A stretch of DNA of 62,459 nucleotides from Sulfurimonas sp. (GCA_027063505.1 JAMORO010000076.1:1-62459); one strand, 5' to 3'; counted from the stretch's first letter, positions 25,782 through 36,110 are shown. The notes: generated from the sequence alone by a model not told the origin. A program made the numbers and translations.

Positions 25782-27701
25782 ATGGAATTATATTTATACA
25801 TTGCACTTTTTGCACCTCTAGTGAGTTCTATGTTCTCTGCACTATTTACGAACACACCAAAGAAGCAGTTTGTAGGGATTGTTGCAAGTCTTTTAATCTT
25901 TACAGCATTTGGAAGTAGTACTATACTCCTTTCTCACATCTTAGGTGGTGGTGATATTGTTCATGTTGAGATGATGACATGGATGGCTACTGGTAACCTT
26001 TACATTCCTTTTGGATTTGTTGTTGATCAAGTTTCTGTAACTATGATGATGGTTGTAACTTTAGTTTCTACTATCGTGCATATCTACTCTATAGGTTATA
26101 TGGATCATGATAAAGGATTTAATAGATTCTTTGCATGGCTTTCTGCTTTCGTGTTCTCTATGATGATTCTTGTTATGAGTGATAACTTTGCTGGTCTTTT
26201 CATTGGTTGGGAAGGTGTTGGTCTCTGTTCATGGGGTCTAATTGGTTTCTGGTTTCATAAAGAGGTTGCTACTTGGGCAGCGAATGAAGCATTTATTATG
26301 AATCGTATTGCTGACCTTGCTATGCTTATCGGTATCTTTTTAGTTTATTGGAATACAGGTTCACTGCAGTATGATATTGCATTCCCTGCAATGGCTACTC
26401 TAGACCCTTCTACTTTAACTTGGATGGGAATCTTTCTTTTCATTGGTGCTATGGGTAAGTCGGCTCAGTTTCCACTCCATACATGGCTTGCGGATGCGAT
26501 GGAAGGTCCTACACCAGTTTCTGCTCTTATTCATGCAGCGACGATGGTTACAGCAGGTGTTTATTTAGTTATTCGTTCAAACGAGCTTTATGACTTAATT
26601 CCTAATGTAGGTCTATTTATAGCATCTCTTGGTGCTTTTGTTGCCCTTTTTGCAGCTTCAATGGCACTTGTAAACCGTGATATGAAACGTATCATTGCAT
26701 ACTCGACTCTTTCACAACTAGGTTATATGTTTGTGGCAGCAGGTCTTGGTGCTTACTGGGTTGCACTATTTCACCTTATGGCTCACGCATTCTTTAAAGC
26801 ACTTCTTTTCCTTGGTGCTGGTAATGTTATGCATGCTATGCATGATGAACTTGATCCATTTAAAATGGGTGGACTATATAAGAAAATGAAGTGGACAGCA
26901 ATTATGATGACTATCGCATCAATTGCTCTTGCTGGTATCTTTCCTCTTGCTGGTTTCTTCTCTAAAGATGCTATTTTAGAAGCGGCATTTGTTGAGCATC
27001 ACTTTATTATCTATTCTGTGATTTTATTTACTGCGGGTCTTACAGCATTCTATTCATTTAGACTTGTTGCTATGATTTTCCATGGTGAAGAGCGTTATAA
27101 ACTTTTTGGTATTGATCCACATGAAGCATATAAGTTTATGCTTGTTGGTATGAGTCCTCTTTTAATTCTAGCTATTATTGCTGGTGCATTAAAAGGAACA
27201 TACTTCGAGATGATTACAGGACTTCTTCCAAATACTGAGTATCACTTACATAGTGAACTTACATATTGGATTATGACTATTGGTACTCAAGTTTTTGTTG
27301 CACTTGCTATTATGTATGCATATAAAAAATATGCATTTTCTCCAGTTTCAGTTCCAGATGGAACAAGTAAGATGGAAAATAGCTTTATGTATAAACTTTT
27401 ACTTAACCAATACTATATTCCGTATGCTTATGAAGAGTATATAGTAAAACCATATAATGAGCTTTCAGCTGCTTTATGGAAAGTTGATCAAAATGTTGTT
27501 GATGCGAGTGTTGATGGAATAGCAAATATATTCTACAAAACTGGTGAAAACACAAGACATATGCAGAGTGGAAATCTTTCTACTATGTTAAAATGGATGG
27601 TAGCTGGTACTGTTGCACTACTATCATTAGCTGTTGTTTTTGGACTTGCAGCAAGATACTCTGGTGAGATTAGAACAATCTTATCAGGTTTAGGAGTTTA
27701 G
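25782..27701 (+). CDS. nuoL: NADH-quinone oxidoreductase subunit L
   Basis: 639 residues, the largest antiporter-like proton-pumping subunit, with about 14 core helices plus a C-terminal extension containing the lateral helix. Key residues are seen in GWEGVGLCSW (TM5 Glu) and in LIHAATMVTAGVYL, followed by STLSQLGYMF. Two bases after nuoK. Confidence 0.95.
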   Translation: MELYLYIALFAPLVSSMFSALFTNTPKKQFVGIVASLLIFTAFGSSTILLSHILGGGDIVHVEMMTWMATGNLYIPFGFVVDQVSVTMMMVVTLVSTIVHIYSIGYMDHDKGFNRFFAWLSAFVFSMMILVMSDNFAGLFIGWEGVGLCSWGLIGFWFHKEVATWAANEAFIMNRIADLAMLIGIFLVYWNTGSLQYDIAFPAMATLDPSTLTWMGIFLFIGAMGKSAQFPLHTWLADAMEGPTPVSALIHAATMVTAGVYLVIRSNELYDLIPNVGLFIASLGAFVALFAASMALVNRDMKRIIAYSTLSQLGYMFVAAGLGAYWVALFHLMAHAFFKALLFLGAGNVMHAMHDELDPFKMGGLYKKMKWTAIMMTIASIALAGIFPLAGFFSKDAILEAAFVEHHFIIYSVILFTAGLTAFYSFRLVAMIFHGEERYKLFGIDPHEAYKFMLVGMSPLLILAIIAGALKGTYFEMITGLLPNTEYHLHSELTYWIMTIGTQVFVALAIMYAYKKYAFSPVSVPDGTSKMENSFMYKLLLNQYYIPYAYEEYIVKPYNELSAALWKVDQNVVDASVDGIANIFYKTGENTRHMQSGNLSTMLKWMVAGTVALLSLAVVFGLAARYSGEIRTILSGLGV

Positions 27702-27704
27702 TAT

Positions 27705-29255
27705 ATGTTAGATCATATTTTAAGTATTTTAATTTTCTTCCCAGCACTTGCCGGTGTTATGGGATTTATGATAAATAAAGAGAGCATGAGAGCTTACGGT
27801 GTATCTGTAGCATTCATTGAGTTTGCACTCTCTTTATGGTTATGGTTCGCATTTGATAATAATATATCTGGTATGCAGTTTATGGAACACCTTCCACTTA
27901 TTCCTTCATTTGGAATTAACTATATTTTAGGTGTTGATGGTATATCTCTGTTTATCATCATCTTAGCAGCATTCTTTACTATGATAGGTATCGCTTCACT
28001 TACTGATACTAAAGATGTAAAAAACATGATTATTACACTTCTGTTTTTACAGATGACTATGATAGGTGTTTTTTCTGCACTTGATGGAATCGTATTTTAT
28101 GTATTTTGGGAACTCTCTCTCGTACCAATGCTTTATATCATTGGTGCATGGGGTGGACCTTTACGTATCTATGCATCTGTTAAGTTCTTCTTATATACAT
28201 TTGCGGGATCTCTTGTTATGCTTGTTGGTATGCTTTTTATGGCTTACTTCTTTTACCAGGCAACAGGTGTATGGTCATTCGCTATTCTTGATTGGTACAG
28301 ACTTATCCTTCCTGAATCTTTTCAGTTATGGTTATTTGCAGCGTTCTTTGTTGGTTTTGCCATCAAAGTACCTATGTTCCCATTTCATACATGGTTACCG
28401 TATGCACACGGTCAAGCACCAACTATTGGTTCGGTTATACTAGCAGCGATTTTACTAAAAATGGGTACATATGCATTTATCCGTTTTTCACTGCCACTAT
28501 TTCCAGATGCTTCGGTATACTTCATGTACCCAATCGCAGTTATATCAATTATTATGATTATTTACACTGCAATGGTTGCTTATGCACAAAAAGATGTTAA
28601 ACAAGTTGTTGCTTACTCTTCAGTATCACATATGGGTGTTATCATTCTTGGTACATTTGCTCTTAATGTTGAAGGTATTTCAGGTTCAGTTTTCTTAATG
28701 ATTGCTCACGGTGTTGTCTCAGGAGCACTCTTCTTACTTGTTGGTGTTATCTATGATAGACGTCACACGAAGCTTATGTCTGAGTTTGGTGGTTTAGCAC
28801 ATGTGATGCCTAAGTATGCAACTATCTTTGGTATTATGATGATGGCTTCAGTAGGTATGCCACTTACTATTAACTTTGTTGGTGAGTTCCTTTCACTTCT
28901 TGGTTTTTATCAGCAGTCTCACATCTTAACACTATTAGCAGGTATTGCTATTGTTGTTGGTGCTATTTATATGCTTAGTGCTTACAAAAAAATGTTCTTT
29001 GGTGAAGTTACAAAAGAGGAAAATAGAAATCTTCCAGATGTAAATAAACGTGAACTTATCGCTTTAATACCTTTAGTGTTAATTACAATTTGGTTAGGTA
29101 TTTATCCTAAACCAGTTCTTGGTCCGATTAATAACTCTGTTGAGTCAGTTGTACAGTTAATGCACAATAAAGCTACATCAGAAGAAGCTAAAATGAGAAT
29201 ACCAAATGTAAGTGGTGTTGTTATTAGCAAAACTGCAACGAAGGAGGCTCACTAA
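27705..29255 (+). CDS. nuoM: NADH-quinone oxidoreductase subunit M
   Basis: 516 residues, 14-helix antiporter-like subunit. FYVFWELSLVPMLYIIG holds the conserved TM5 glutamate; FPFHTWLPYAHGQAP and AYSSVSHMGVIILG mark the proton-channel helices. Its last base is the first base of nuoN. Confidence 0.95.
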   Translation: MLDHILSILIFFPALAGVMGFMINKESMRAYGVSVAFIEFALSLWLWFAFDNNISGMQFMEHLPLIPSFGINYILGVDGISLFIIILAAFFTMIGIASLTDTKDVKNMIITLLFLQMTMIGVFSALDGIVFYVFWELSLVPMLYIIGAWGGPLRIYASVKFFLYTFAGSLVMLVGMLFMAYFFYQATGVWSFAILDWYRLILPESFQLWLFAAFFVGFAIKVPMFPFHTWLPYAHGQAPTIGSVILAAILLKMGTYAFIRFSLPLFPDASVYFMYPIAVISIIMIIYTAMVAYAQKDVKQVVAYSSVSHMGVIILGTFALNVEGISGSVFLMIAHGVVSGALFLLVGVIYDRRHTKLMSEFGGLAHVMPKYATIFGIMMMASVGMPLTINFVGEFLSLLGFYQQSHILTLLAGIAIVVGAIYMLSAYKKMFFGEVTKEENRNLPDVNKRELIALIPLVLITIWLGIYPKPVLGPINNSVESVVQLMHNKATSEEAKMRIPNVSGVVISKTATKEAH

Positions 29256-30772
29256 TGTTAAGTCCAGTAAATGTTTCTTTAGAGTCTTTAAATCTAATTA
29301 CTCTAGCACCGATGTTAATTCCTATCGTTGGTGCACTTTTAATCTTAGTTATAGATATTATTAAAGGTGGTCTTGATAAAACTCTCTATGTTGTATTAAG
29401 TATCCTTTTTCTAGCACTTGATTTTGGTGCTCTTTTAGATGCTGCCGGTGTATTCACAAAAGATGGTATCGTTCTTGGTGTATTTAATGTAATGTTAATT
29501 GATGGTTTAGCTATCCTTTCACAGTTTATTATTGTTGCAACAAGTATGCTTTTTATTCCTTTAGCACTTACAAATAAGCGTTTTCATGAGTTCTCATATC
29601 CTGAGTTCTTTGCACTATTCTTATTTATGATTGCTGGATTCCAGTTTATGGTTGCAAGTGATAACTTAATTCTTATCTTTGTAGGTTTAGAGACAGCTTC
29701 TTTAGCTCTCTATACTCTTATAGCAATGCATAACCGTGATAAATCATTTGAAGCAGCAGTAAAATACTTTACTATGGGTGCTTTAGCAGCTGGTTTTTAC
29801 TCTTTTGGTTCAATGGTGTTTTATGCACTTACAGGATCTATAGAGATTAACCAAATCGCTACAATCTTAGCAGCTAATGGTTATGTAGATATCGGTTTTG
29901 TACTTGTTGGTGTTGTTTTCTTACTTGCATCATTTGCATTTAAACTATCTATCGTACCATTTCATACATGGACACCAGATGTTTATGAGGGTTCTAGTGC
30001 AGCGATGGCTGGTTATATGTCAATCGTTCCTAAAATCGCAGCATTTGTTGTCGCTATGAGACTTTTTGAGTTCTTAATACACTCAAATGTAGTATGGTTA
30101 GAAGTAGTACTCTATGCATTTGTTGTTATTACTATGACTGCAGCAAATATGTGGGCATTAGTTCAAACTGATGTAAAACGTATGCTTGCATATAGTTCTA
30201 TCTCACATGCTGGTTTTGTAATGGCCGCTATTTTAATTGGTACTACTCAGTCAAATAGTGCACTTTTTCTTTACTGGATACTTTTTAGTTTTACTAACTT
30301 AGGTTCATTCTCTATGTTATGGATCTCTCGTCAGAAACAACTTCCAGGGTATCAAAAAACAGATCATAGTTTTGAGAAATTCTCAGGAATGATAAAAACA
30401 TCTCCAATGGCAGCTATTGTTATGGCTATCTTTATGTTAAGTCTTGCAGGTTTACCACCATTTGCACTTTTCTGGGGTAAAATTTACATGATTAGTTCTG
30501 CAGTTACAAGTGGTTATACTGTTCTTGCACTTATTATGGCTCTTAACTCTGCAATTGCGGGTTACTATTACATTAAACTAATTGTTTATATGTTTATGAA
30601 AGATCCAATTGAAAGTAATATAGATAATAATGGTGAGCTTTATGTTGCAAATGCAACAACAGCCTTAAAAACTATTATTGGTTTCGCTATAATAGCGACT
30701 ATATTCGCATTTTTAGCAATAGACCCACTTTTAGAGTTTGTTACTTCATTTGTATATAATAGTGGATACTAA
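29255..30772 (+). CDS. nuoN: NADH-quinone oxidoreductase subunit N
   Basis: 505 residues, 14-helix antiporter-like subunit. Visible markers: IFVGLETASLALYTLIA (TM5 Glu), VPFHTWTPDVYEGSSA, AYSSISHAGFVMA and LAGLPPFALFWGKIYM. The final proton-pumping subunit of the operon. pflA follows after 32 bases with no terminator seen between. Confidence 0.95.
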   Translation: MLSPVNVSLESLNLITLAPMLIPIVGALLILVIDIIKGGLDKTLYVVLSILFLALDFGALLDAAGVFTKDGIVLGVFNVMLIDGLAILSQFIIVATSMLFIPLALTNKRFHEFSYPEFFALFLFMIAGFQFMVASDNLILIFVGLETASLALYTLIAMHNRDKSFEAAVKYFTMGALAAGFYSFGSMVFYALTGSIEINQIATILAANGYVDIGFVLVGVVFLLASFAFKLSIVPFHTWTPDVYEGSSAAMAGYMSIVPKIAAFVVAMRLFEFLIHSNVVWLEVVLYAFVVITMTAANMWALVQTDVKRMLAYSSISHAGFVMAAILIGTTQSNSALFLYWILFSFTNLGSFSMLWISRQKQLPGYQKTDHSFEKFSGMIKTSPMAAIVMAIFMLSLAGLPPFALFWGKIYMISSAVTSGYTVLALIMALNSAIAGYYYIKLIVYMFMKDPIESNIDNNGELYVANATTALKTIIGFAIIATIFAFLAIDPLLEFVTSFVYNSGY

Positions 30773-30804
30773 TAGTTAAATCTTACAGATAAGGGGAAGA
30801 GAAT

Positions 30805-33159
30805 TTGTTTAAATGGATACTCTTAACTCTTATACCACTCTCCTCTTTTGCACTTGAAATTTATATAGATAGTGCAAAAGATAACTTCGAAAAATATGCA
30901 ACTCTCCATATGAATAATGACAAAAAATTTATCTGTCAAGCAATGAAAAATGATTTTGAGCTTACAACAGAGATTATCTGTGCATTTCATAAAAAACCAT
31001 TTAGTAAAATTAAAAGTATTCAAAATGATTTTTTTAAAGTGGACAGTTTTATTAAAAAAGGCACTTTTTATATATCAGTAAAACCTATCTATAAAGTGAA
31101 ACTTATTCCTGAAGTATTTGATTTGATTAAAGATACTACAGTCTATCAAGCAGATATTACTCTTGCAAAACGCTGGACTATTATTGGTTATAAAGATAAA
31201 CTACCATTAATTAACAATCGAAAAAAAGTAGATGACACTATTAATTTCCCTTTCTTTCTAGAGTATGATAATTTACCTTATGTTGGAAGTTTAGATATTA
31301 AAGGGAATCCAGTTCATATTAAAAAAGTAGGTGATGTAACTGACTATTTAAGAGTTAAAAAATACTTTAAAGAGGGACAGTATGACCGTTGTATGGAAGT
31401 ACTTGATGATATTCTTTTAGAGTATCCAAATACACTGTTTAAAGCAGAACTTATCTATTATAAAATCAAACTCTATGCAAAACTTAAAGATTATGACAAT
31501 GTGATTAGTAATGCAAAGATCTATTTAAGAGAGTACTCTGGAAATGCAAATATACCTGAGGTCTTGGCCTTTACTGCTCAAGCATACTCTCAGATTGGTA
31601 TTTATATAGATGCTGATTACTTTTTCGATAGACTCTTTAGTGAACATGCAGATTCTGTTTATGCAGAGTGGGGTTATATATATAAGGGTGAAATGCTTGA
31701 ACAAGGTGGTAGTATAAAACCTGCACTAAAGTTTTATAAAAAAGCACTCTATAAAACTAAAGATTTGGATGTTGCAGCAACTGCCGCTTACAATATAGCA
31801 CGTTCGAGGATAGATATATCACAGAGTGATGCAGCAAAGTATGTAGATAAAATTATTAGTGCTAAACCAAGCTATTTCTCAGAAAAATATAAAGAGTCTA
31901 AAGCGATGATGTACACATTTGCAGATTATGATGATGTTGTAACTGCTGCGAAGATAGCTAAAGCACTTATTGATACTATGGATGCATCAAATGATGATTA
32001 TGAGAAACTATTAAGTCAAAGAGCATTATGGCTTGCAGAGACTAAAGATAAAGATGAAGCACTTATCTGGTTAAATAGATACCTTAAAGAGTTTCCTGAT
32101 GGAGACTATATAAATAAAATTCAAATTGCAAAAGATGCAATGTTCTTTGAAACAACAGATAAAAATGTATCTGCAAGACTCGAGGAGTATAACTCTCTTA
32201 TTGTAGAGTATCAGAACGATACTATTGGGGATAGAGCATTATATGAGAAAGCAAAATTATTACTTCAAGAGAAAATGTTTGGGGAAGTTTTAAACTCTGA
32301 AGAAGATATTTTAGCACTTGATGAAGAGTTATATAGTGATTCAAAAGAGATTATTCGTGATGCTGCTATTGGTGTTATGACACAAGCACTTGATATGAAA
32401 GAGTGTAATAGAGTTTTAACAATCTCTAATGAGTACAATATTACACTGTCAGATAAGTGGGATGATGGCGTTTATGAGTGTGCTATGAAGGGTGGTGACT
32501 TTAGACTTGGTAAAAGTATATGTCAGAAAAATTTTAAAAGTAAAGATTTAGAGTTTAGAAAAAAATGGCTTTATAGATATATAAAAGTTGATTTTGCTAC
32601 AGGAAACTATAGTGATGTCATAGATGCTAGTAATGATCTTATTGCTTTGATATCGGATGATAATAACTCTAGTTATAATGAAGTTTATAGATATCTTTTT
32701 GATACCTATGACCGTGTTGAAAAGAAAGATATGATGATAACTGCAATGGCAGACATTGAAGATAAATTTGGCTTAACATATAAAGATATAGAACGCTATA
32801 TTGCAGTTATGTCTATAGGCAGTGATAGAAAAGATGACAATATGGTTATAAAATATGGATCTAAAGTTATGCAGATTCAAAAGAGCTCAAAGTCAACGGC
32901 ACAGAGCCCTTATGTTGAGTTTACGCTCTATCAATCATATACAAACCTTGAGGATTATACAAAAGCTTTAGATGTTATTGAAGGACTTGATAATATTACT
33001 TTAAAGAAGAAAGATAGAGCAAGACAGAAGTATCTTCTTGGAACAGTATTAAACAAGCTCTGGAGAGATGATGAAGCAAAAATAGCTTATGAAGAAGCTA
33101 TTAAAGCAGATGCTGACTCTGCATGGGCAAAGCTAGCAAAAAGTGCTTTAGAGATATAA
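30805..33159 (+). CDS. pflA: PflA-like periplasmic TPR protein of the flagellar motor
   Basis: 784 residues from a TTG start with a strong AAGGGGAAGAG site. An N-terminal signal peptide (residues 1-16, LIPLSSFA) is followed by a beta-rich region and then many helical TPR/Sel1-like repeats from about residue 185 to the end. Both Helicobacter (HP1274) and C. jejuni (Cj1565) carry pflA directly after nuoN, and the 784-residue length matches the 788-residue C. jejuni protein. In C. jejuni PflA is a spoke-like scaffold of the high-torque motor, working with PflB. Identification rests mainly on synteny, length and architecture. Confidence 0.8.
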   Translation: MFKWILLTLIPLSSFALEIYIDSAKDNFEKYATLHMNNDKKFICQAMKNDFELTTEIICAFHKKPFSKIKSIQNDFFKVDSFIKKGTFYISVKPIYKVKLIPEVFDLIKDTTVYQADITLAKRWTIIGYKDKLPLINNRKKVDDTINFPFFLEYDNLPYVGSLDIKGNPVHIKKVGDVTDYLRVKKYFKEGQYDRCMEVLDDILLEYPNTLFKAELIYYKIKLYAKLKDYDNVISNAKIYLREYSGNANIPEVLAFTAQAYSQIGIYIDADYFFDRLFSEHADSVYAEWGYIYKGEMLEQGGSIKPALKFYKKALYKTKDLDVAATAAYNIARSRIDISQSDAAKYVDKIISAKPSYFSEKYKESKAMMYTFADYDDVVTAAKIAKALIDTMDASNDDYEKLLSQRALWLAETKDKDEALIWLNRYLKEFPDGDYINKIQIAKDAMFFETTDKNVSARLEEYNSLIVEYQNDTIGDRALYEKAKLLLQEKMFGEVLNSEEDILALDEELYSDSKEIIRDAAIGVMTQALDMKECNRVLTISNEYNITLSDKWDDGVYECAMKGGDFRLGKSICQKNFKSKDLEFRKKWLYRYIKVDFATGNYSDVIDASNDLIALISDDNNSSYNEVYRYLFDTYDRVEKKDMMITAMADIEDKFGLTYKDIERYIAVMSIGSDRKDDNMVIKYGSKVMQIQKSSKSTAQSPYVEFTLYQSYTNLEDYTKALDVIEGLDNITLKKKDRARQKYLLGTVLNKLWRDDEAKIAYEEAIKADADSAWAKLAKSALEI

Positions 33160-33164
33160 ATCTC

Positions 33165-33932
33165 TTAAAGTCCTAAACAGTCTGCTATAGTATAGAGTCC
33201 CGCCTCTTTATCTGCTAACCAACCACCTGCACGAATCGCACCTTTAGAAAATGTACTTCTTGAAGTTGCTGTATGGTTAAGTTCTAAAAACTCACCATCA
33301 TTATAAAAGCCTACAGTGTGACGACCAACAATATCTCCACCACGAATTGCCATTACTGCAATCTCATCTTCAGTTCTCTCACCAATATTACCATCACGAC
33401 CACTAATACGAACTTTATCAAGCTCAAGACCACGGCCTCGTGCTGCATGCTCACCCAAAGTAAGAGCAGTACCACTAGGGGCATCTTTTTTATGTTTGTG
33501 ATGCATCTCTACTATCTCTATATCAAAGCCTTTAAGAGCAGCTGAGGCCTGTTGCACAAGGTTGTTTAAAAGTGCTACACCTAAAGACATATTTGTTGCA
33601 TAGAGGATAGGCATTTTATCACTTGCATCTTTAAGAAGATTAAGTTGATGTGTATTAAGTCCTGTAGTTCCAATTACTAAAGGTTTAGGCGTGTTCATAG
33701 CTTCTTCTAATAGCATTTCACATGCATCAGGTAGAGAGAAGTCGATAACTACATCACATGCAGATAAAAATGATTTCATATCTGTTGTAATTAAAATAGA
33801 AGGATCAATTGAAAAATCAAGACTATTTCTCACATATACACTACTAACACTCATATCTGATGTCTCTTTTAAATTTTCTAAGAGTAACTTCCCAACACGA
33901 CCACTTGCTCCAAATACACCAACTTTTATCAT
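33165..33932 (-). CDS. dapB: 4-hydroxy-tetrahydrodipicolinate reductase
   Basis: 255 residues. N-terminal NAD(P) motif GVFGASGRVGK, the GTTGL loop, the active-site segment EMHHKHKKDAPSGTAL and the C-terminal RAGGWLADKEAGLYTIADCLGL identify DapB. It catalyses the second committed step of lysine and meso-diaminopimelate synthesis, supplying peptidoglycan. It is convergent with pflA, separated by only 5 bases. Confidence 0.95.
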   Translation of the reverse strand: MIKVGVFGASGRVGKLLLENLKETSDMSVSSVYVRNSLDFSIDPSILITTDMKSFLSACDVVIDFSLPDACEMLLEEAMNTPKPLVIGTTGLNTHQLNLLKDASDKMPILYATNMSLGVALLNNLVQQASAALKGFDIEIVEMHHKHKKDAPSGTALTLGEHAARGRGLELDKVRISGRDGNIGERTEDEIAVMAIRGGDIVGRHTVGFYNDGEFLELNHTATSRSTFSKGAIRAGGWLADKEAGLYTIADCLGL

Positions 33933-33977
33933 TTTAGTACCTTGTAAATATTTTTAAAATGATACCAAATATTTGAT

Positions 33978-34199
33978 TTATATAAGTTTTTTAATGATCT
34001 CTTTCATCACCTTTGTACTTACTTCAGGATGGGATTGTAAAAAGAGTTTGAACTTACGCTTTGTGATACTTAGAGCAATAGTCTCTTGAGTGACTTTAAC
34101 TGAAGCAGTATGTTGAGTATATCCAAGTAGTGCAATCTCTTTTTCATTGACCTCTACTACAGCAGCACCCTTTATGAGTAATAAAGTGTAGATTCTAAA
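33978..34199 (-). pseudogene. Remnant of a cyclic-nucleotide-binding domain protein
   Basis: On the minus strand an open stretch of 73 codons plus stop (TAA at 33978-33980) begins directly after an in-frame TGA at 34200-34202 and has no start codon with a ribosome site. It reads like the C-terminal half of a cNMP-binding (CAP_ED) domain: TLLLIKGAAVVEVNEKEIALLG, then YTQHTASVKVTQETIALSI and RKFKLFLQSHPEVSTKVMKEII. The Arg of the phosphate-binding cassette (usually PRTA or similar) is His here. Most likely a decayed regulator or sensor gene, lacking its N-terminus. It accounts for most of the 391-base gap between dapB and trxB. Confidence 0.6.
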
Positions 34200-34259
34200 T
34201 CACCTTGTGCTATATTTTAGATGAAATGTAATAATTTTGTGATAAGTAGAGGAGGAGAA

Positions 34260-34292
34260 TCTCTCTGTGTAGTTATGCAGAACACAGAGAGA
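34260..34292. terminator. 11-bp perfect stem-loop downstream of trxB
   Basis: TCTCTCTGTGT (34260-34270) and ACACAGAGAGA (34282-34292) pair perfectly around an 11-base loop. It lies 32 bases past the trxB stop on the minus strand. A U-tract after the stem is lacking, so it may stabilise the 3' end rather than act as a classical terminator. Confidence 0.5.
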
Positions 34293-34323
34293 TAGAGGTG
34301 AAAGTTATTAAAAAAAAGATCAG

Positions 34324-35268
34324 TTAATTGAGTAGTTCATCTACAAAAGATATAGCTCCAAGAGCAGCGACTGCACCATCACCAGCTGCACTTACAACTT
34401 GTTTTGGAGCAGCTATACGCATATCACCAGTTGCAAAAAGACCAGGAACTGAAGTTTTCATACTTATGTCAACGATTACCTGTCCCTGCTCATTCATATC
34501 ACAAAGAAAAGTTCCATCCTCTTGAATAAGAGTCTGGTTATTAACATCATTTCCAACAAAAGTAAATACACCTGGAACTTCGATGTCACGAGTCTCACCA
34601 TCTTTATTTATAATACGGATACCAGTTACGCCCATGTTATCTCCATATACTTCATCTGGAGATGAGTTTAAAATAATCTCGATATTTTCAGTGTTCTCTA
34701 AACGGCTTACTGTGTTTGGTGCTGAACGGAAAGTATCACGACGGTGCACTAAGTATACCTTAGAACATATTTTAGCAAGATAGAGTGCTTCTTCTAGTGC
34801 AGTATCTCCACCACCAATAACTACAACTTCTTTGTTCTTATAGAAAAAACCATCACAAGTAGCACAAGTACTTACACCCTTCCCAAAAAGTTCATCTTCA
34901 CCCTTAAATCCTGCACGGCGAGGAGATGAACCTGTCCCTATAATAACACTATGAGCATCTTGTGTCGTTCCATCTTCAATATGTATAGTGAAAATATCTC
35001 CCTTTTTACTTACACGAGTAACATTTACCATGTCATGTTTTAAACCAAACTTTTGACACTGTGCAGGCCATGGCATCATAAGGTCCATACCTGTTATCTC
35101 ACCAGTAACACCTGGGTAGTTTTCTATCTCTGAAGAGTTTGTAATCTGCCCACCAGGCATACCTTTTTCAAACATTGTTACATTTTCTAAACCACCACGT
35201 GTTGTGTAGAGCCCTGCAGTAAGACCAGCTGGTCCTCCGCCAATAATTGCACAATCTAAAATTGACAT
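34324..35268 (-). CDS. trxB: Thioredoxin reductase
   Basis: 314 residues, the low-molecular-weight type. FAD motif [12 protein letters not shown] near residue 10, the redox pair CATC ([10 protein letters not shown]), NADPH motif [13 protein letters not shown] followed by VHRRDTFR, and the C-terminal GLFATGDMR. Uses NADPH to reduce the TrxA encoded two genes upstream. Transcribed with trxA and the intervening membrane protein. Confidence 0.95.
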   Translation of the reverse strand: MSILDCAIIGGGPAGLTAGLYTTRGGLENVTMFEKGMPGGQITNSSEIENYPGVTGEITGMDLMMPWPAQCQKFGLKHDMVNVTRVSKKGDIFTIHIEDGTTQDAHSVIIGTGSSPRRAGFKGEDELFGKGVSTCATCDGFFYKNKEVVVIGGGDTALEEALYLAKICSKVYLVHRRDTFRSAPNTVSRLENTENIEIILNSSPDEVYGDNMGVTGIRIINKDGETRDIEVPGVFTFVGNDVNNQTLIQEDGTFLCDMNEQGQVIVDISMKTSVPGLFATGDMRIAAPKQVVSAAGDGAVAALGAISFVDELLN

Positions 35269-35285
35269 TAATATTCCTTGAGTTT

Positions 35286-35774
35286 TTATAATGATTTTGC
35301 TTCTCTTGATAACTCTTTTAAATTATCGAGTTTGCGTATCATACTATCTTGTTTATAAAGAGACTCTTTAGTTCTTTTTATAAAAAATATAGAGGGGGAT
35401 TCGTAAATGTTAAAGCGCTGAATAAAGGCAAGAGAGTTTTTTGTGCCACTGCGTAAAAATGTTGTTGTTTTAGTGTTCTCTCTTACTTTATTGTAGTAGT
35501 CAATTGCAAGGATAGGAAGATTTAGGTCTGTTTTTGCGAGAAGATCCATTGTTCCTTTTTCACGAGAACTGTAAAATATAACTATATAGTTGTCTTCTTT
35601 TGGTGTGAAAAGATTGCTTTTTTCATAAAAAGTCCACTCTTTAAAGTCTATAAATTTATACTCAGCAAATTTGTAGTTGAAGTAAGCAAAGGAGGCAGCA
35701 ATCATTGCTGCTCCAAAGAAAGAGGCTAAAAGTGTAGATAAAGAGAAAAGAGATTTTCCTTTTCTTTTAGCCAA
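35286..35774 (-). CDS. Membrane-anchored cysteine-free thioredoxin-fold protein
   Basis: 162 residues, not assigned to a named family. A positively charged N-terminus (MAKRKGK) precedes one membrane segment at about residues 10-33. The following domain looks like a thioredoxin fold: strand NYIVIFYSS, strand [10 protein letters not shown], and a cis-proline-like element [14 protein letters not shown], comparable to IRSIPTIIFFKDG in the neighbouring TrxA. There is no cysteine anywhere, so it cannot do thiol exchange itself. It sits between trxA (15 bases upstream) and trxB (17 bases downstream) in the same operon, suggesting a binding or docking role. Function unknown. Confidence 0.6.
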   Translation of the reverse strand: MAKRKGKSLFSLSTLLASFFGAAMIAASFAYFNYKFAEYKFIDFKEWTFYEKSNLFTPKEDNYIVIFYSSREKGTMDLLAKTDLNLPILAIDYYNKVRENTKTTTFLRSGTKNSLAFIQRFNIYESPSIFFIKRTKESLYKQDSMIRKLDNLKELSREAKSL

Positions 35775-35789
35775 AGGAAACCTTTAAGA

Positions 35790-36110
35790 TTATCCTAAAA
35801 TTTCGTTGATTTTGTCAGTTAAAGCTTGTTTGCTTTGTGCACCAACAACAGTGTCTACCATCTCACCATCTTTAAAGAAGATGATAGTTGGAATTGAACG
35901 GATACCAAACTCAACAGCGATATCTTGCTCTTCATCTGTGTTTACTTTACAGATTTTAGCTTTACCATCGAAATCTTCAGCTAACTCTTCGATAATTGGA
36001 GCGATCATACGACAAGGTCCACACCATGGAGCCCAGAAGTCTACTAAAGATACACCCTCAGCGATAGTTGCTTTATAGTCAGCACCAGTTAATTCAATAT
36101 ATTTACCCAT
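35790..36110 (-). CDS. trxA: Thioredoxin
   Basis: 106 residues, canonical size. Active site WCGPC in FWAPWCGPCRM, cis-Pro in IRSIPTIIFF, terminal GAQSKQAL. General cytoplasmic protein disulphide reductase, recycled by TrxB in the same operon. A ribosome site AAAAGGA lies before the start, and a TATAAT promoter about 35 bases upstream. Confidence 0.96.
   Translation of the reverse strand: MGKYIELTGADYKATIAEGVSLVDFWAPWCGPCRMIAPIIEELAEDFDGKAKICKVNTDEEQDIAVEFGIRSIPTIIFFKDGEMVDTVVGAQSKQALTDKINEILG

Noticed and set aside
28066-28600. Plus-strand frames inside nuoM
   Set aside because: Fully inside a well-conserved gene in another frame, with Ser/Cys/His-rich low-quality translation.
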